The notes under the pieces: generated by a model
The model's database searches: none
The model's input: only the letters and a program-made list of their open reading frames with translations
Told to the model about the DNA's origin: nothing
Assembly: GCF_030730945.1 (NCBI RefSeq)
Contig: NZ_JAVAMS010000001.1
Span: 186,001-250,000 of the forward strand
Source: Aurantiacibacter poecillastricola
GTDB taxonomy: Bacteria; Pseudomonadota; Alphaproteobacteria; Sphingomonadales; Sphingomonadaceae
Length of the DNA: 64,000 nucleotides
Direction of reading: 5' to 3'
Shown here: in pieces, positions 62,650-64,000 of the stretch
Position numbering within the stretch: position 1 is the stretch's first letter
Layout of the letters: every line of letters begins with the position of its first letter
Translations under genes and position numbers: made by a program

Positions 62650-64000
62650 ATGACCATCGAACCCCTGCGTATCGTTCTCGCCTTCATGCTGGCCCTGGGG
62701 CTTGCGACACCCGTCAACGCCCAAGCCGATTACGACGACCTCCTCGAACTGCACGAGGACTTGCGGGAATACATGGTGCCCGGCTTCACCTCCGCCGTCG
62801 TGCTCGATTCGGGCGCCCGGGTGGGAGAGGCCTATGCCGAGCCGCTGATGCGTGAAAAGCTGGCCGGGCTCGCCGATTTCGAGGCGCGGCTCGATGCGAT
62901 GCCGGTTGAGGATTGGGAACGCCACGAGCAGGTCGATTTCCTTGCCGTGCGCTCCATCCTCAACGGCTATCGTTTCAATCTCGAAGTGCTGCGGCCCTGG
63001 AAGCGCGATCCCGGCTTCTATCTCGATCCGCTGATGCGCGTGGCTTTCACCGAGATCCCCGAAAGCGGCGAGGAACTGGAGACATTGCGCAGCCAGCTCG
63101 CCGAGGTCGCTCCGATGCTGGCGGGCGCGCGCGCCAACCTCACTGATGTCGCGGGCGACTATGCCGACCTTGCGCTCCACAACCTCGAGAACAGCGACGG
63201 GGTCAACCATTACCATCCCTACCGGGAGGTTCCGCCGCCCGGCATCATCGGCTGGTACGACGACCTGCTCGCCCGCACCCGCGAGAGCCGAAGCGAACTT
63301 GTCCCGCAGGTGGAGGAGGCGCGCGCAGCGCTGATCGGCTTTCGCGACTGGCTGGAAGCGGAGCGACCGGCGATGGATTCGCCCGCAGGTGTCGGAGCGG
63401 CGCGCTATGACTGGTTCATCCGCCATGTCCGCATGATCCCCATGACGGCCGCCGAAATGCTGGTGCTGGCAGACCGCGAGCATGAGCGCATGACTGCAGC
63501 CCTCGCCCTCTATCGCCATCGCAACCGCGGCGAACCGCAGATTGCCCTCTCTGCCAGTGCCGCTGAGCAGGAAGCGAAGATCGCCGAAACCGATCGCATC
63601 GTGCGCGACTGGCTGGAGAGCGAAGAGATCATCTCCATTCCCGATTTCGTCGGCGAGCTTGGCGCCAACACGCCTTATATAGAGCGCCCGACCGGCCCCA
63701 ATTTCTGGGAGCAGATCCAGTTCCGCGATCCCATTCCCGACCATGTCCACGCGGTGATCCCCGGCCATCGCTTCGACGCCGTGCTGGCGGCACGCGACGA
63801 ACGGCCCATTCGCGGGCGCTACTCCGAAGGCTCGCGCGCGGAGGGATGGGCCACCTACCTCGAGGAGATGACCGTGCTGGCCGGCGGTACCGATCACACG
63901 CCGCGCGGGGATGAATACATGATGCTGTTCGGCATCTTCCGCGCCGCCCGCGTTCCCGCCGACATTCACATGCAGCACAATGAATGGAGCGTGCGCGAAG
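62650..64000 (+). CDS. DUF885-family hydrolase, 3' end beyond the window
   Basis: At least 450 residues of an exported DUF885 protein. Signal peptide (MTIEPLRIVLAFMLALGLATPVNAQ), a helical N-terminal half, then the family signature EGWATYLEEM with the preceding PGHRF. DUF885 proteins are thought to be zinc-dependent carboxypeptidase-like (M32-related) enzymes; the usual metal motifs include HPGH-type and EGWA segments, and the first looks like VIPGHRF here, where the His is followed by Arg instead of the common pattern. Frame stays open to base 64000. Starts 68 bp after the TPR gene. No strong ribosome site. Confidence 0.85.
   Translation, partial: MTIEPLRIVLAFMLALGLATPVNAQADYDDLLELHEDLREYMVPGFTSAVVLDSGARVGEAYAEPLMREKLAGLADFEARLDAMPVEDWERHEQVDFLAVRSILNGYRFNLEVLRPWKRDPGFYLDPLMRVAFTEIPESGEELETLRSQLAEVAPMLAGARANLTDVAGDYADLALHNLENSDGVNHYHPYREVPPPGIIGWYDDLLARTRESRSELVPQVEEARAALIGFRDWLEAERPAMDSPAGVGAARYDWFIRHVRMIPMTAAEMLVLADREHERMTAALALYRHRNRGEPQIALSASAAEQEAKIAETDRIVRDWLESEEIISIPDFVGELGANTPYIERPTGPNFWEQIQFRDPIPDHVHAVIPGHRFDAVLAARDERPIRGRYSEGSRAEGWATYLEEMTVLAGGTDHTPRGDEYMMLFGIFRAARVPADIHMQHNEWSVRE

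Noticed and set aside
62266..63978. 570-codon minus-strand open frame at the window end
   Set aside because: Antisense to the DUF885 gene, which has a signal peptide and family motifs in the plus frame.

Overview
This 64 kb window is a GC-rich, gene-dense bacterial chromosome segment. It reads as Alphaproteobacteria, most likely Sphingomonadales and probably the Erythrobacteraceae/Sphingomonadaceae. The basis is protein resemblance: a LigW-like decarboxylase, lignostilbene-dioxygenase-type oxygenase, TonB-dependent receptors, MetX-MetW, an MJ0042 zinc-ribbon protein next to FtsEX, and rpoBC sequence. I could not run a phylogeny. No phage, insertion sequence, integron or CRISPR array was seen.

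Layout. (1) 1-5.5 kb: an overlapping operon of aldehyde dehydrogenase (cut by the window edge), LigW-like amidohydrolase/decarboxylase, MFS transporter and benzoylformate-decarboxylase-like ThDP enzyme; it looks like catabolism of aromatic (lignin-derived) acids. (2) 5.8-8.1 kb: a trimeric autotransporter adhesin. (3) 8.1-11.35 kb, minus strand: lignostilbene dioxygenase-like gene, a serine hydrolase and a DUF3237-like protein in one overlapping operon, divergent from (4) MarR regulator, aromatic-acid MFS transporter and glutathione-dependent formaldehyde dehydrogenase (frmA). (5) 14.6-23.05 kb: three tandem VOC proteins, S-formylglutathione hydrolase, and a soluble NAD+ formate dehydrogenase operon, fdsG-fdsB-mobA-fdsA-fdsD-fdhD, almost all with stop/start overlaps. 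Regions 3-5 together give a complete route formaldehyde -> formyl-glutathione -> formate -> CO2 + NADH, next to genes expected to act on methoxylated aromatics, whose O-demethylation can release formaldehyde. I regard this linkage as the most interesting system in the window.

(6) 23-32 kb: VTT-domain membrane protein, GGDEF protein, metXW (minus), hisC-tyrA, enoyl-CoA hydratase, a MaoC gene that appears frameshifted at its 5' end, trxB and a CaCA-type antiporter. (7) 32-36.5 kb: small Gly-rich protein, TonB receptor, tRNA-Leu(GAG), zinc-ribbon protein. (8) 36.7-39.6 kb: ftsE-ftsX-DUF218-plsC overlapping operon. (9) 39.6-47.1 kb: Nmad3-like protein, putA, mntP-like, amino-acid permease, dcd, SnoaL-like protein. 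(10) 47-51.9 kb: a ZnuD-like TonB receptor with a His/Asp-rich loop and candidate Zur operator, gltX, a small protein downstream of a good Fur-box match, and a lipoprotein. (11) 52-60.6 kb: rpoC and rpoB, divergent from (12) a secreted HEXXH/TPR protein and a DUF885-family hydrolase that runs off the window end.

The very long open frames antisense to rpoB, rpoC, putA and others are composition artefacts of GC-rich coding DNA and are not annotated.
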